From positions 1-64,000 of the forward strand of contig NZ_FMVM01000008.1 of NCBI RefSeq assembly GCF_900102085.1: a DNA stretch of 64,000 bases, given 5' to 3'. Below, in pieces: positions 51,106 through 60,573 of the stretch (within the stretch, counting starts at the first letter, position 1; every line of letters begins with the position of its first letter). A program made the position numbers and the translations under genes. The notes beneath the pieces were generated by a model, which was not told where the DNA came from, ran no database searches, and worked only from the letters and a program-made list of their open reading frames with translations. This stretch comes from Paenibacillus polysaccharolyticus. Its GTDB lineage: Bacteria > Bacillota > Bacilli > Paenibacillales > Paenibacillaceae.

Positions 51106-51981
51106 TCAGTTCTTGGTTGGGTTCAGGAGATATCGTTCGGTGACTTCGGCAACCTGAACAGGATCTTCCTGTGCCCAATCTTCGGATGAAGTCGAGTTTA
51201 CATTGAATGTGTTCAATTGATCATGCTTAGTCCATGCGTCTATTTCCCCGGCCGTCAGTCCCTGGTCTTGCATCATAAGTGCATGTTCCGTTAATGCCTC
51301 CACACCTTTAACGGTGAGCATATATTTTCCACGGGAAATACGTTCAAACCAGCTGTAATAGTTTTTCTGCAAAATGGCTGCCGCTGAGCCTACACCTGTC
51401 TGACGGGCAAGTGCCGCAGGTGAAGATTCACCACTGGACCTTAGCGCGGCGGCGACACGTATAGCCTTTTCCCGATAAGCCGTCATCAGCTGGCGGCCTG
51501 TACTTCCCCCTGTATTATAGTCTCCGCTTCGTTCATCGAATTCCTTCAGCAGGCGCTGGCGACGTATCCCGCTCTTGCGAGCTACCGGGAGGGATCGCAC
51601 AGTACCTGATATCACCGTGGGTTCGCATAATACATCAATTAGAGGTGCTTTGGTTTTGTAAAAAGTGACGGTTAACAGCCCCAGGCCGAGCTGCCTGCAC
51701 AGTGCTGTTAGCTCACTCCAGCGCTGATTGACCGCTCCGCGTTTACTTCGGTTACGCTCCACAGCCAGATATACGAGTGGGCTGATTTTCAGGCGTTGCA
51801 AACCTTGCAATAGCAAAGACAGGTTAAACGTTTTTTTCATCTCCACAATAAGGGGGTCCGTCTGATCTGCCTTCATGCCGACCAGGTCACAGTGCTTAAC
51901 CTCTGCTTTGATATCAAAGCCGCGCTGTTCAAAAAAAGTTTTGACAGGGGAATACAGCTCCGTTTCATATTGTATAGCCAT
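51106..51981 (-). CDS. DUF2161 PD-(D/E)XK-like nuclease domain protein
   Basis: A 291-residue protein of the DUF2161 family, predicted to have a PD-(D/E)XK phosphodiesterase fold. The putative catalytic residues are the aspartate in KHCDLVGMK and the glutamate-x-lysine in LIVEMKKTF. The C-terminal half contains a winged-helix-like stretch (SPAALARQTGVGSAAAILQK, YSWFERISRGKYMLTVKG). ATG 51981 follows GAGAGGAGT. It is divergent from prkA. No restriction-modification, toxin or phage gene is adjacent, so its role, repair or otherwise, is not known. Confidence 0.8.
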   Translation of the reverse strand: MAIQYETELYSPVKTFFEQRGFDIKAEVKHCDLVGMKADQTDPLIVEMKKTFNLSLLLQGLQRLKISPLVYLAVERNRSKRGAVNQRWSELTALCRQLGLGLLTVTFYKTKAPLIDVLCEPTVISGTVRSLPVARKSGIRRQRLLKEFDERSGDYNTGGSTGRQLMTAYREKAIRVAAALRSSGESSPAALARQTGVGSAAAILQKNYYSWFERISRGKYMLTVKGVEALTEHALMMQDQGLTAGEIDAWTKHDQLNTFNVNSTSSEDWAQEDPVQVAEVTERYLLNPTKN

Positions 51982-52341
51982 GCTCTTTACTCCTCTCCCG
52001 AAGTGCTCTGCCTGCCTTCGCCGCATTGTCCGGTTTCCATCATTAGAACCTTCATTATAGCATATTCATGCTTTTTTTTCTGAGGCCACAAGATGTCTGA
52101 TAGAACAGCACATACGTAAAATTCAGGGTCAAGGTTTGAAAAAAAGAGGTCAACTTATCCAAGTTGCCGCATAGGTATGTAATACACTTTTCACATCCAT
52201 ACAAGACCATTGTAACAAAGGAAGCGGGACTAAGCCGGACCGCAGAAGGGTATTCAAGCAGGAGCTGCAATTCTATTGATTTCTTCATACCATTCGGAAT
52301 GGTTGACAATCACACTAAAGGAGCCATGGGAGGTACCAAGC
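51982..52341. other. Intergenic region upstream of prkA
   Basis: No credible gene. CATACAAG (52198-52205) resembles a sigma-E -10 box about 137 bases before prkA, but no good -35 is spaced correctly. Confidence 0.4.
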
Positions 52342-54237
52342 ATGAATATTTTTGAACGCGTTGCGGAATATCGGGCAGAGAGTGACCGTTTGTCTTGGAA
52401 CGGAACATTTGAAGATTATATTGCATTGCTGAGAGAGGACCCGACTCCGGCAATGACGGCTCACGCACGAGTGTATCAGATGATTGAATCGTTTGGGGTA
52501 GAAGAGGTCGGGGGACACAAGCGTTACAAATTTTTCGAGCAGGAAATCTTCGGGCTGGATCGTTCGATTGAAAAACTGGTGGAAGAGTATTTTCATTCGG
52601 CTGCACGCCGCTTGGATGTACGTAAACGGATTTTGCTTCTGATGGGACCGGTCAGTGGGGGGAAATCTACGTTGGTGACCCTGCTAAAAAGGGGATTGGA
52701 GCAATTTTCGCGTACGGAAAAAGGGGCTGTTTACGCCATTGAGGGATGCCCGATGCATGAGGAGCCGCTACATCTTATTCCGCTGGAGCTTCGGCCCGAT
52801 GTAGAGAAAGAGATCGGTGTGCGCATCGAGGGCAATCTGTGCCCTTCCTGCCAGATGAGACTTCGCACCGAATTTGGTGGGGACATCAGCAAGGTTCCGG
52901 TGGAACGGGTCATCATCTCTGAAGATAACCGGGTGGGCATTGGTACATTCAGTCCATCAGACCCGAAATCTCAGGATATTGCTGACCTTACAGGCAGCAT
53001 CGACTTCTCCACGATTACCGAATTTGGATCGGAATCCGATCCGCGGGCGTATCGTTTTGACGGGGAACTGAATAAGGCTAACCGTGGTTTGATGGAGTTC
53101 CAGGAGATGCTGAAATGTGACGAAAAATTTCTGTGGAACCTGTTATCCCTGACGCAGGAAGGGAATTTTAAAGCAGGCCGGTTCGCCCTAATCAGTGCAG
53201 ATGAGATGATTGTGGCACATACGAACGAATCGGAGTATAAGTCTTTTATTTCAAACAAGAAAAACGAGGCTTTGCAGTCACGGATGATTGTGATGCCGAT
53301 CCCGTATAACCTGAAGGTGTCGGAAGAAGAGAAAATTTACGCCAAGCTGATTCAGCAAAGTGATATGAAACATGTGCACATTGCACCGCATGCGCTGCGT
53401 ACAGCGGCGATCTTTTCCATACTTACACGATTGAAGGAAACGAAGAAACAAGGCATGGATCTGGTGAAAAAAATGCGGATGTACGATGGCGAAGAGGTTG
53501 AAGGGTATAAAGAAGCCGATCTGCGAGAAATGCAAAACGAATATTTGGACGAGGGCATGTCCGGTATCGATCCGCGGTACGTGATTAACCGGATATCCAG
53601 TGCTTTGATTAAGCAAAACCTTCAGTGCATTAACGCGCTGGATATCCTGCGTGCCATTAAGGATGGACTGGATCAACATGCTTCGATCACCAAGGAAGAA
53701 CGTGAGCGGTATTTGAACTTTATTGCTCTGGCACGTAAAGAGTATGATGAACTTGCGAAGAAAGAAGTGCAGAAAGCATTTGTGTATTCGTTCGAAGAGT
53801 CAGCCAAAACGTTGTTTGAAAATTATCTGGATAACATTGAAGCGTTCTGCAACTGGTCTAAAATACGTGATCCGCTGACAGATGAGGAGATGGACCCGGA
53901 TGAGCGGCTGATGCGTTCCATTGAGGAGCAGATTGGGATCTCCGAGAATGCGAAGAAAGCGTTCAGGGAAGAGATTCTGATCCGGATCTCGGCATACTCC
54001 CGTAAGGAACGCAAATTTGAATACAGTAGTCATGATCGTCTGCGGGAAGCGATTGAGAAAAAGCTGTTCGCTGATCTCAAGGATATCGTCAAGATTACGA
54101 CTTCTACGAAAACACCGGATGCCACACAATTGAAGCGCATGAATGAGGTCATCAAACGTCTCATCGAAGAGCACGGATACACAGCTGCAAGTGCAAATGA
54201 ATTGCTAAGATACGTAGGAAGTTTGCTTAACCGTTAA
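52342..54237 (+). CDS. prkA: PrkA-family serine protein kinase/AAA ATPase
   Basis: A 631-residue PrkA protein. The AAA-type P-loop is GPVSGGKST, followed by the core with CPSCQMR cysteines and DKANRGLMEFQEMLK-like LNKANRGLMEF. The C-terminal PrkA kinase-like domain is included (EIGISENAKKAFREEILIR). In B. subtilis it is active in sporulation and often adjacent to yhbH and spoVR homologues. Here yhbH is absent behind it, while spoVR lies about 9 kb downstream on the other strand. ATG 52342 follows GGGAGGT. The terminator at 54260 ends the transcript. Confidence 0.93.
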   Translation: MNIFERVAEYRAESDRLSWNGTFEDYIALLREDPTPAMTAHARVYQMIESFGVEEVGGHKRYKFFEQEIFGLDRSIEKLVEEYFHSAARRLDVRKRILLLMGPVSGGKSTLVTLLKRGLEQFSRTEKGAVYAIEGCPMHEEPLHLIPLELRPDVEKEIGVRIEGNLCPSCQMRLRTEFGGDISKVPVERVIISEDNRVGIGTFSPSDPKSQDIADLTGSIDFSTITEFGSESDPRAYRFDGELNKANRGLMEFQEMLKCDEKFLWNLLSLTQEGNFKAGRFALISADEMIVAHTNESEYKSFISNKKNEALQSRMIVMPIPYNLKVSEEEKIYAKLIQQSDMKHVHIAPHALRTAAIFSILTRLKETKKQGMDLVKKMRMYDGEEVEGYKEADLREMQNEYLDEGMSGIDPRYVINRISSALIKQNLQCINALDILRAIKDGLDQHASITKEERERYLNFIALARKEYDELAKKEVQKAFVYSFEESAKTLFENYLDNIEAFCNWSKIRDPLTDEEMDPDERLMRSIEEQIGISENAKKAFREEILIRISAYSRKERKFEYSSHDRLREAIEKKLFADLKDIVKITTSTKTPDATQLKRMNEVIKRLIEEHGYTAASANELLRYVGSLLNR

Positions 54238-54259
54238 CCTGTAGCACCATTCCGAATTA

Positions 54260-54312
54260 GGTCCTGAAGATTTGTTGTGAGGCTCCTTCGCAACAGATTC
54301 AGGGCCTTTTTA
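54260..54312 (+). terminator. Terminator after prkA
   Basis: GGTCCTGAA pairs with TTCAGGGCC, with an inner TTTGTTG/CAACA hairpin, then TTTTTAT. Confidence 0.82.
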
Positions 54313-54477
54313 TATTGAATTAAATCATTATTCATCAATAATTTACAATTTAATATAATCAATCCCACATTAAATAGTTCTTAGGGTGTATGTGTGTTTA
54401 GGTAGTTTAGTCTATAATCAATTAAAATTGTTTTAATTTTTGATTGAAAAGTGGATAAGGAGTTGATCCGATCGGAT

Positions 54478-55473
54478 ATGAGTAGCATTTCGGCAGAAAG
54501 GCAAAAACAACTGGATTATGTGGGGTTAACTGCACAAGATTTAAGACTACTTGCTGATCATCGGCCTGTCTTCGAAAAAGTTGTTGAAGATGTGGTGGAT
54601 CACTTCTATAAACATGTGGGGAAGTACCCAGAATTAACGGAGCTGATCGCCCGATTTTCCAATATTGAACGATTGAAGGAAACACAACGGATGTATTGGT
54701 TATCCATGACAGACGGCATTGTGGACGATGCTTATATTGAACAGCGGATCACCATTGGATTAGTTCATTCGCGTATCGGACTGACAACGAACTATTATCT
54801 CGGTGCTTACATGGCCTATCTGGATATCGCTACCACCATATTTAAACAGCTTATCCCCGATTCGTGGCACTACGTCATACATGCACTAAGCAAAATGTTC
54901 AATCTGGATTCACAGCTTGTTCTGGAAGCCTATGAAAAAAAAGAAAAAGAGCAGCTTCACCAGCTCGCTTCGGATCAGGATGGTACACTGCAAGCGATCA
55001 CACAAATTACGCAGGAACTTACTGGTATGATTACGGAATTAAATGAAAATGCGTTATCCATCTCCGCTGTAGCGAAGGAAACCGTTGTGTCTCAAGATCA
55101 GGCCAATGTTCTGTTGAAGGAATTAACCGGCGAGATGCAACAGATCGAAAAAATGGGTGAACTTATCCGGGAGATTTCCGATCAAAGTCACCTTGTCGGC
55201 TTGAACGCTGCAATTGAAGCGGCACACGCCGGAGAGTTCGGACGCGGATTCGAAGTGGTGGCAAGTGAAGTACGTAAGCTGGCAACAAGCTCTAGAGACG
55301 CGCAAAGCAAAATCCAATCCAATCTGGATCAGATTATGGAGATCTTGGAGAGAGTGCAACATGAGTCTGATCGTACGTCGAGTGGGGCGCAAAGTCAGGC
55401 CTTACGTTCATCGGAGCTTGCCGTTTTTGCCACAGCGATGGAGAAGCTTGCAACGGATTTGAGGAAACTGTAG
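54478..55473 (+). CDS. HemAT-like globin-coupled sensor, shortened
   Basis: A 331-residue soluble heme sensor. Residues about 1-165 form a protoglobin domain, with the proximal heme His97 in [18 protein letters not shown]. The C-terminal part is a methyl-accepting chemotaxis signalling domain, with the conserved hairpin tip ([22 protein letters not shown]). It is about 100 residues shorter than B. subtilis HemAT (432). It should sense O2 (or CO/NO) and signal to CheA, or act through another output. ATG 54478 has AAGGAG 15 bases upstream, a long spacing; GTG 54451 is an alternative. Confidence 0.87.
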   Translation: MSSISAERQKQLDYVGLTAQDLRLLADHRPVFEKVVEDVVDHFYKHVGKYPELTELIARFSNIERLKETQRMYWLSMTDGIVDDAYIEQRITIGLVHSRIGLTTNYYLGAYMAYLDIATTIFKQLIPDSWHYVIHALSKMFNLDSQLVLEAYEKKEKEQLHQLASDQDGTLQAITQITQELTGMITELNENALSISAVAKETVVSQDQANVLLKELTGEMQQIEKMGELIREISDQSHLVGLNAAIEAAHAGEFGRGFEVVASEVRKLATSSRDAQSKIQSNLDQIMEILERVQHESDRTSSGAQSQALRSSELAVFATAMEKLATDLRKL

Positions 55474-55612
55474 GAGTAACGTGAACCTTGGTGCACCAGG
55501 AACCTTCCATACCGTTTCCGGTTGTAATAAGCTATAATGGGTAGACAAACCTGCTGTTGTTATAGAAATATAGCCGGAGACAGGCGATTTAAAAAGAGGT
55601 CGAGGTGATTAG

Positions 55613-56644
55613 ATGGCTTCTATCCATGATGTGGCCAAAGAAGCGGGAGTATCTGTTGCAACCGTTTCCAAAGTATTGAACGACTATCCGGACGTTAGTG
55701 AAAAAACACGTAAAAAAGTGAATATAGCTATCGAACTATTAAAATATCAACCCAATGTAGTCGCTCGTGGACTGGTTAAACGTCGTTCATGGACAGTGGG
55801 GGTACTGCTTACCGTTCCGTTTACGAATCCGTTTGTATCCGAGTTACTTGAAGGGATCAAAACAGCCTTGGAAAATAGCGGTTATGATCTTGTTCGATTA
55901 TCAACTCGATTTGATGACCCTACATATTCTTTCATCAAGCACTGCCGTAGCCGAAATGTGGATGGCGTTGTTGTTTTCGGGGAAGGACGGGAAAACAAAA
56001 GCATTCAAGAACTGGTCACGGCAGAGATTCCAACCATGTTCATAGATACCGATCTGTTTGGCAAACGTGCAGGTTACATTACGACAGATAATGTTAATGG
56101 TGTTGCTATGGCAGTGAAGCATCTGTATGAACTTGGGCATCGCAAGATTGCCTACATCTCAGGTACACTGGGACCTGCTGTTGCTAACCTTCGTTTAGAC
56201 GGGTACAAGGAAGGGCTTCGTTTATGCGGTATTCCTTATGCGACGATCTATCTGGAAGTCTGTGACTATTCATTTGATGGCGGTGCCAAGGCAGTTCGGC
56301 GTTTGCTGGCTCTTAGGGAACAACCTACAGGCATTATCTGTGCCTCGGATATGTCTGCTTTTGGCGCGATTCATGAGATTGAAAAACATGGTTTCAGTGT
56401 GCCGGAGGATATTTCAGTGGTCGGATTCGACAATACGTATTATGCTGAGGTGTTTAAGCCAGGATTAACAACGGTGAATCAGAATATCTACACCATAGGT
56501 ATTCGAGCGATTGAATATCTGATTGCGATGATTGAAAATCCAACCTATACACCTCCTGTCGTGACGGAACCATCGAATTTAATTGTTCGTCAGACGACAG
56601 CGCCAGTCAATGAAGTGTATCCGGAACTACCCGCACAGCCATAG
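55613..56644 (+). CDS. LacI-family transcriptional regulator upstream of xylanase
   Basis: A 343-residue LacI/GalR repressor with helix-turn-helix SIHDVAKEAGVSVATVSKVLND and hinge PNVVARGLVKRRS. The sensor domain has AMAVKHLYELGHRKIAYISG and DISVVGFDNTYYAEVFKPGLTTV. It lies directly upstream of the xylanase gene on the same strand and may control it, though no matching operator was recognised there. TATAAT (55533-55538) is a likely -10 box, with a weak -35. GAGGTGATTAG precedes ATG 55613. The end of the gene forms part of its own terminator. Confidence 0.88.
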   Translation: MASIHDVAKEAGVSVATVSKVLNDYPDVSEKTRKKVNIAIELLKYQPNVVARGLVKRRSWTVGVLLTVPFTNPFVSELLEGIKTALENSGYDLVRLSTRFDDPTYSFIKHCRSRNVDGVVVFGEGRENKSIQELVTAEIPTMFIDTDLFGKRAGYITTDNVNGVAMAVKHLYELGHRKIAYISGTLGPAVANLRLDGYKEGLRLCGIPYATIYLEVCDYSFDGGAKAVRRLLALREQPTGIICASDMSAFGAIHEIEKHGFSVPEDISVVGFDNTYYAEVFKPGLTTVNQNIYTIGIRAIEYLIAMIENPTYTPPVVTEPSNLIVRQTTAPVNEVYPELPAQP

Positions 56645-56658
56645 GCTGTGCGTTTTTG
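56632..56658 (+). terminator. Terminator overlapping the stop of the LacI gene
   Basis: CGCACAGCC (56632-56640), loop ATA, GGCTGTGCG (56644-56652), then five T. The stop TAG (56642-56644) lies within loop and stem. Confidence 0.85.
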
Positions 56659-57011
56659 TTACCGAATGATACGTTAATAATGAAGTGTGAATGGTATGAG
56701 CGGCGATCATAAGTATAAAAAGAGGGGGATGGACACTAAATTTCCATATTTACAGTAAAAGGCATAATGACATAAATTTGATAATGTAACCGCTTACTTA
56801 AAAAGTTAAGCAGGTCCCAAGGGCGTAATCAGGCTCACTTGAGGAGGTTAAGAACCGTGCATTGAAGTTCCTGATTCCATCCGTGCGACGTAATATGTTG
56901 CCAGTTAACAGACCAGCAGAGGAAATCGATGCATGCAGAAGTGTGTTGTGAAATGCCCGATGTTTGACCGCGTTACAGGATGGATGACGAAATTCACAAG
57001 GAGGAATTGAA
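56653..57011 (+). other. Long leader of the xylanase gene
   Basis: This 359-base region holds a cre site (56785) and a strong Shine-Dalgarno sequence GAGGAGG (56841-56847) with no obvious gene. Behind it a 29-codon TTG frame (56862-56951) and a trivial GTG-CAT-TGA frame are readable. The proper gene start is GTG 57012 with its own AAGGAGG. Confidence 0.45.
56785..56798 (+). promoter_or_regulatory. CcpA cre site upstream of the xylanase gene
   Basis: TGTAACCGCTTACT matches the cre consensus TGWAANCGNTNWCA at 13 of 14 positions. It predicts catabolite repression of the xylanase by glucose. Confidence 0.6.
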
Positions 57012-60000
57012 GTGCGGGGAAAATGGTTGAGGTTATGCTTGGCAGCAACTCTGATCTTTAGTTTACTGCCAGGGATCGGAGCAGGAGAACAGAAGGCAAG
57101 CGCAGCAAATGCAGGTGACATTTTGTTGTCTCATTCGTTCGAGGATGGCACGACCCAAGGCTGGACAGCCCGGGGTGGAGTAACGGTTGGCCTGACTGGA
57201 GATCAAGCTTACCAAGGTACACGTTCTCTGAAAACAACAGGTCGCACAGAGGCCTGGAATGGACCTTCATTGTCATTGTCGGATGTGGTAGACAAGAATG
57301 CTGTCGTTGAAATATCTGGTTACGTGAAACTGGTTGCAGGTTCAGCACCGGCTAATCTGAAATTCACCGTGGAACGCCGTGATGGCAACGGGGATGCGCA
57401 ATATGATCAGGTTAACGCAGCCGAGCAAGTAACCGATCAGAAATGGGTGAAGCTGCAAGGGCAATATAGTTATGAACAAGGCAGTGGCCTGCAACTGTAT
57501 CTGGAGAGCACGGATGCAACAGCGGCTTATTTGTTAGACGAATTCCAGATTCGTCTTGTTAAACCTGCTTCAGAGAATCCGGGTGAGCCGGGAGAACCTG
57601 GAGAACCGGGCAAAGCTTTGTTTAACGCTAATTTTGAAGATGGGAATATCGGAAAATGGAAGCCTCGTGGTACTGAAAAGCTGGAGGTAGTCAGCGGCAT
57701 CGGACACAATAGTAACCGCAGTTTGAAAACCTCCTCCCGAACGGAAACTTATCATGGACCGTTGGTAGAGGTGTTGCCTTACTTGCAAAAGGGAAGTACA
57801 GTTCATGTCTCCTTCTGGGCGATGTATGATGAAGGGCCTGCAACCCAGGTAATCAACGGCTCATTGGAGAAGGAATTTAATGGTGATGCAGCTAAGCTGG
57901 AATATGCAACCTTCGCTTCCACTACACTGAATAAAGGCCAATGGAAGAAGATCGAAGCAGATGTCATCGTTCCGGCAGAAAGCACGGGTGTAAGCGGATT
58001 GCGGATGTATGCCGAGACACCGTGGAAGCAGTCTTCTGAAGTGACGGAGACAGACACGATTCCGTTCTACATTGATGATGTTCAGATTACAGCGACGGAA
58101 GCGATCGCAATTGAGAAGGATATCCCGGATTTGGCCAAAACGCTGGGGACATCTTATGCTCTTGGCGCAGCGATTGACCAAACGGCTCTAGATCCACAAG
58201 ATCCGCACTCGGATCTGCTTAAGAAACATTTTAAAAGTATTACTGCAGGCAACTTCATGAAAATGGATGCCATGCAGCCGACGGAGGGTAATTTTGTCTG
58301 GTCTGAAGCAGATCGGTTGGTTAACTTTGCTGCAGCGAACAATATGGAGGTCAGAGGCCATACGCTACTATGGCACAGTCAAGTACCGGACTGGTTCTTT
58401 ACCGATCCTAATGATCCATCGAAACCAGCTACACGTGAGCAACTTCTGAAGCGTATGAAAACACATATCCAAACGATTGTGAGCCGTTACAAAGGTAAAG
58501 TGCATACGTGGGATGTTGTTAATGAAGTCATCTCGGACGGCGGCGGTCTGCGTGATCAGGCGAGCAATTCGAAATGGCGGGATATCATTGGCGATGTAGA
58601 CGGTGACGGAGATGACAGTGACTACATTGAACTGGCTTTCCGTTATGCACGCGAGGCTGATCCTAACGCGGTACTGGTGATCAATGATTACGGTATCGAA
58701 GGCAGTGTTAGCAAAATGAACGACATGGTCAAACTGGTGGAGAAACTGCTGGCTAAAGGTACACCGATTGATGCTATCGGCTTTCAAATGCATGTGTCGA
58801 TGTACGGACCGGATGTAAAACAAATTCGTGAAGCGTTCAACCGGGCGGTTGCTTTGGGGGTTCACATTCAAGTAACGGAACTGGATATGTCGATCTATTC
58901 GGGGAACTCGGAGCAGGAGAAACCTGTGACCGATGAGATGATGCTGGAGCAGGCTTATCGTTACCGTGCGCTCTTTGATCTGTTCAAGGAGTTTGATGAT
59001 CGTGGTGTTATGGACAGTGTGACGTTATGGGGACTTGCTGATGACGGCACATGGCTGGATGATTTCCCTGTCAAAGGCAGAAAGGATGCGCCGCTGCTGT
59101 TTGACCGTAAGTTGAAAGCTAAACCTGCTTATTGGGCATTGGTTGACCCGGCATCCTTACCTGTATATCGAAATGAATGGACAGCCGCACAAGCCAAAGT
59201 ATCCTTGCCAGACCGTAAAGGGCAGGAGGATATTCTCTGGGGAGCTGTTCAGGCCAAACCGGTTTCACATGTCATCGAAGGCACAGCAGGTACTACAGGT
59301 CAAGTGAAGACATTATGGGATGGGAAAAAACTGAACCTGCGCATTGAAGTCAAAGACGCCACACGTCAGAAAGGCGACCAGGTAGAGGTGTTTGTCAGCC
59401 CGGATGATATGGCAACCAGCAAGAAAAACACGACACCGAAAGATGGACAATACGTCTTTCATCGGGATGGCGGCAAAGGCAAAGATCAGAAGCTGTACCA
59501 AGTGAAGGAGGATAAATCGGGATATATTGTCTATGCATCCTTGCCGTTCTCCGCAGCTGATCTAGCGGAAAGCAAGGTGTTATCTCTGGATTTCCGCATT
59601 ACGGATAAACAGCCTAACAATAAAACTTCCATTATTGTCTGGAATGATACCAATAATCAGCAACCGCAGAAAAAGGAAAGTCGGGGCAAGCTTAAGTTAG
59701 GCCCTGCATTAAAACAAGTCAAAGTTTCATATGGAACTCCTGTTGTTGATGGTAAGGAAGATAAGTTGTGGAAAAAAGCAGTGACCATCACAACGGATGT
59801 TAAGGTTGCCGGAAATGCCGGTGCTAAGGCCAAGGCGAAGTTGCTGTGGGATGAAAAGTATCTTTACGTACTTGCTGATGTCAAAGACCCTTTGCTCAGT
59901 AAAAAAAGTGCTAACGCACATGAACAAGATTCCATCGAGCTATTCATTGATCTGAATAAAAATCAAACGAGCAGTTATGAGGACGATGATGCCCAGTATC

Positions 60001-60281
60001 GAGTTAATTTCGATAATGAAACTTCGTTTGGTGGTAATGCCCGTAAAGAGCTGTTCAAATCAAGTACACGTCTGACGAAGGATGGATATGTGGTAGAGGC
60101 AGCTATTCCGCTGGAGAATGTTAACGCCAAGCAAAGCAAATGGATCGGGTTCGATCTGCAGGTGAATGATGACGGTGCTGGAGATGGAAAACGTAGCAGT
60201 GTCTTCATGTGGAGTGATCCTTCAGGCAACTCGTACCGCGATACTTCCGGATTCGGTAGTCTGTTATTGGTAAAGAAGTAG
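57012..60281 (+). CDS. Modular secreted GH10 endo-1,4-beta-xylanase
   Basis: A 1089-residue extracellular xylanase. A signal peptide of about 30 residues (LRLCLAATLIFSLLPGIG) is followed by two CBM22-type xylan-binding modules (about 36-180 and 198-365), separated by a PGEPGEPGEPG linker. The GH10 barrel is about 370-715. The acid/base is Glu505 (WDVVNEVIS) and the nucleophile Glu623 (QVTELDMS). Two CBM9-type modules (about 725-900 and 905-1089) end it. There is no S-layer anchor, so the enzyme is freely secreted. GTG 57012 has AAGGAGG close upstream. A LacI gene before it and a cre site suggest sugar-controlled expression. Confidence 0.94.
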   Translation: MRGKWLRLCLAATLIFSLLPGIGAGEQKASAANAGDILLSHSFEDGTTQGWTARGGVTVGLTGDQAYQGTRSLKTTGRTEAWNGPSLSLSDVVDKNAVVEISGYVKLVAGSAPANLKFTVERRDGNGDAQYDQVNAAEQVTDQKWVKLQGQYSYEQGSGLQLYLESTDATAAYLLDEFQIRLVKPASENPGEPGEPGEPGKALFNANFEDGNIGKWKPRGTEKLEVVSGIGHNSNRSLKTSSRTETYHGPLVEVLPYLQKGSTVHVSFWAMYDEGPATQVINGSLEKEFNGDAAKLEYATFASTTLNKGQWKKIEADVIVPAESTGVSGLRMYAETPWKQSSEVTETDTIPFYIDDVQITATEAIAIEKDIPDLAKTLGTSYALGAAIDQTALDPQDPHSDLLKKHFKSITAGNFMKMDAMQPTEGNFVWSEADRLVNFAAANNMEVRGHTLLWHSQVPDWFFTDPNDPSKPATREQLLKRMKTHIQTIVSRYKGKVHTWDVVNEVISDGGGLRDQASNSKWRDIIGDVDGDGDDSDYIELAFRYAREADPNAVLVINDYGIEGSVSKMNDMVKLVEKLLAKGTPIDAIGFQMHVSMYGPDVKQIREAFNRAVALGVHIQVTELDMSIYSGNSEQEKPVTDEMMLEQAYRYRALFDLFKEFDDRGVMDSVTLWGLADDGTWLDDFPVKGRKDAPLLFDRKLKAKPAYWALVDPASLPVYRNEWTAAQAKVSLPDRKGQEDILWGAVQAKPVSHVIEGTAGTTGQVKTLWDGKKLNLRIEVKDATRQKGDQVEVFVSPDDMATSKKNTTPKDGQYVFHRDGGKGKDQKLYQVKEDKSGYIVYASLPFSAADLAESKVLSLDFRITDKQPNNKTSIIVWNDTNNQQPQKKESRGKLKLGPALKQVKVSYGTPVVDGKEDKLWKKAVTITTDVKVAGNAGAKAKAKLLWDEKYLYVLADVKDPLLSKKSANAHEQDSIELFIDLNKNQTSSYEDDDAQYRVNFDNETSFGGNARKELFKSSTRLTKDGYVVEAAIPLENVNAKQSKWIGFDLQVNDDGAGDGKRSSVFMWSDPSGNSYRDTSGFGSLLLVKK

Positions 60282-60448
60282 AATTACTGACCATGCTTTG
60301 GATGAGGATGTTTAATGAAGTGTAACAAATGAGTGACTAGGGTGAAATGCGCTGTGCTTCTGGAAATAAGTGTTGATTTTCAGGGCTGGGACGTTTAGAC
60401 TATAAACATTCATCATTAGCGGGTTTCATTGTATGCCAATCGGTTTAT

Positions 60449-60526
60449 GACTAAGTCGCTAGTCGCAAAGTCAAATGCTACGGAGGGAGTGCCTGTCGCC
60501 CAGGCAGCGCACTCGCTTCTTTTTTT
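60449..60526 (+). other. Structured leader upstream of the GGDEF/EAL gene
   Basis: GACTA (60449-60453) and TAGTC (60460-60464) form a hairpin followed directly by GCAAAG, TCAAATGCTACGGAGGG and then a terminator-like hairpin. The GCAAAG position resembles the core of c-di-GMP-I riboswitches, but the other conserved parts are not evident. Confidence 0.4.
60487..60526 (+). terminator. Terminator-like hairpin before the GGDEF/EAL gene
   Basis: GAGTG (60487-60491) pairs with CACTC (60510-60514), with an inner CCTG/CAGG, then TTCTTTTTTT. It may end xylanase transcripts or be part of a leader switch. Confidence 0.7.
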
Positions 60527-60573
60527 ACATTTAACATACATATGAGCATTACCCGGCTGAAAGGACAGAGTGA

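Noticed and set aside
52198..52205. Sigma-E-like -10 box before prkA
   Set aside because: CATACAAG fits, but no -35 box at acceptable spacing; kept only as a remark.
60441..60526. Canonical c-di-GMP-I riboswitch
   Set aside because: Only GCAAAG resembles the consensus; the preceding GGCAAAC block and the tetraloop receptor pairings are missing.
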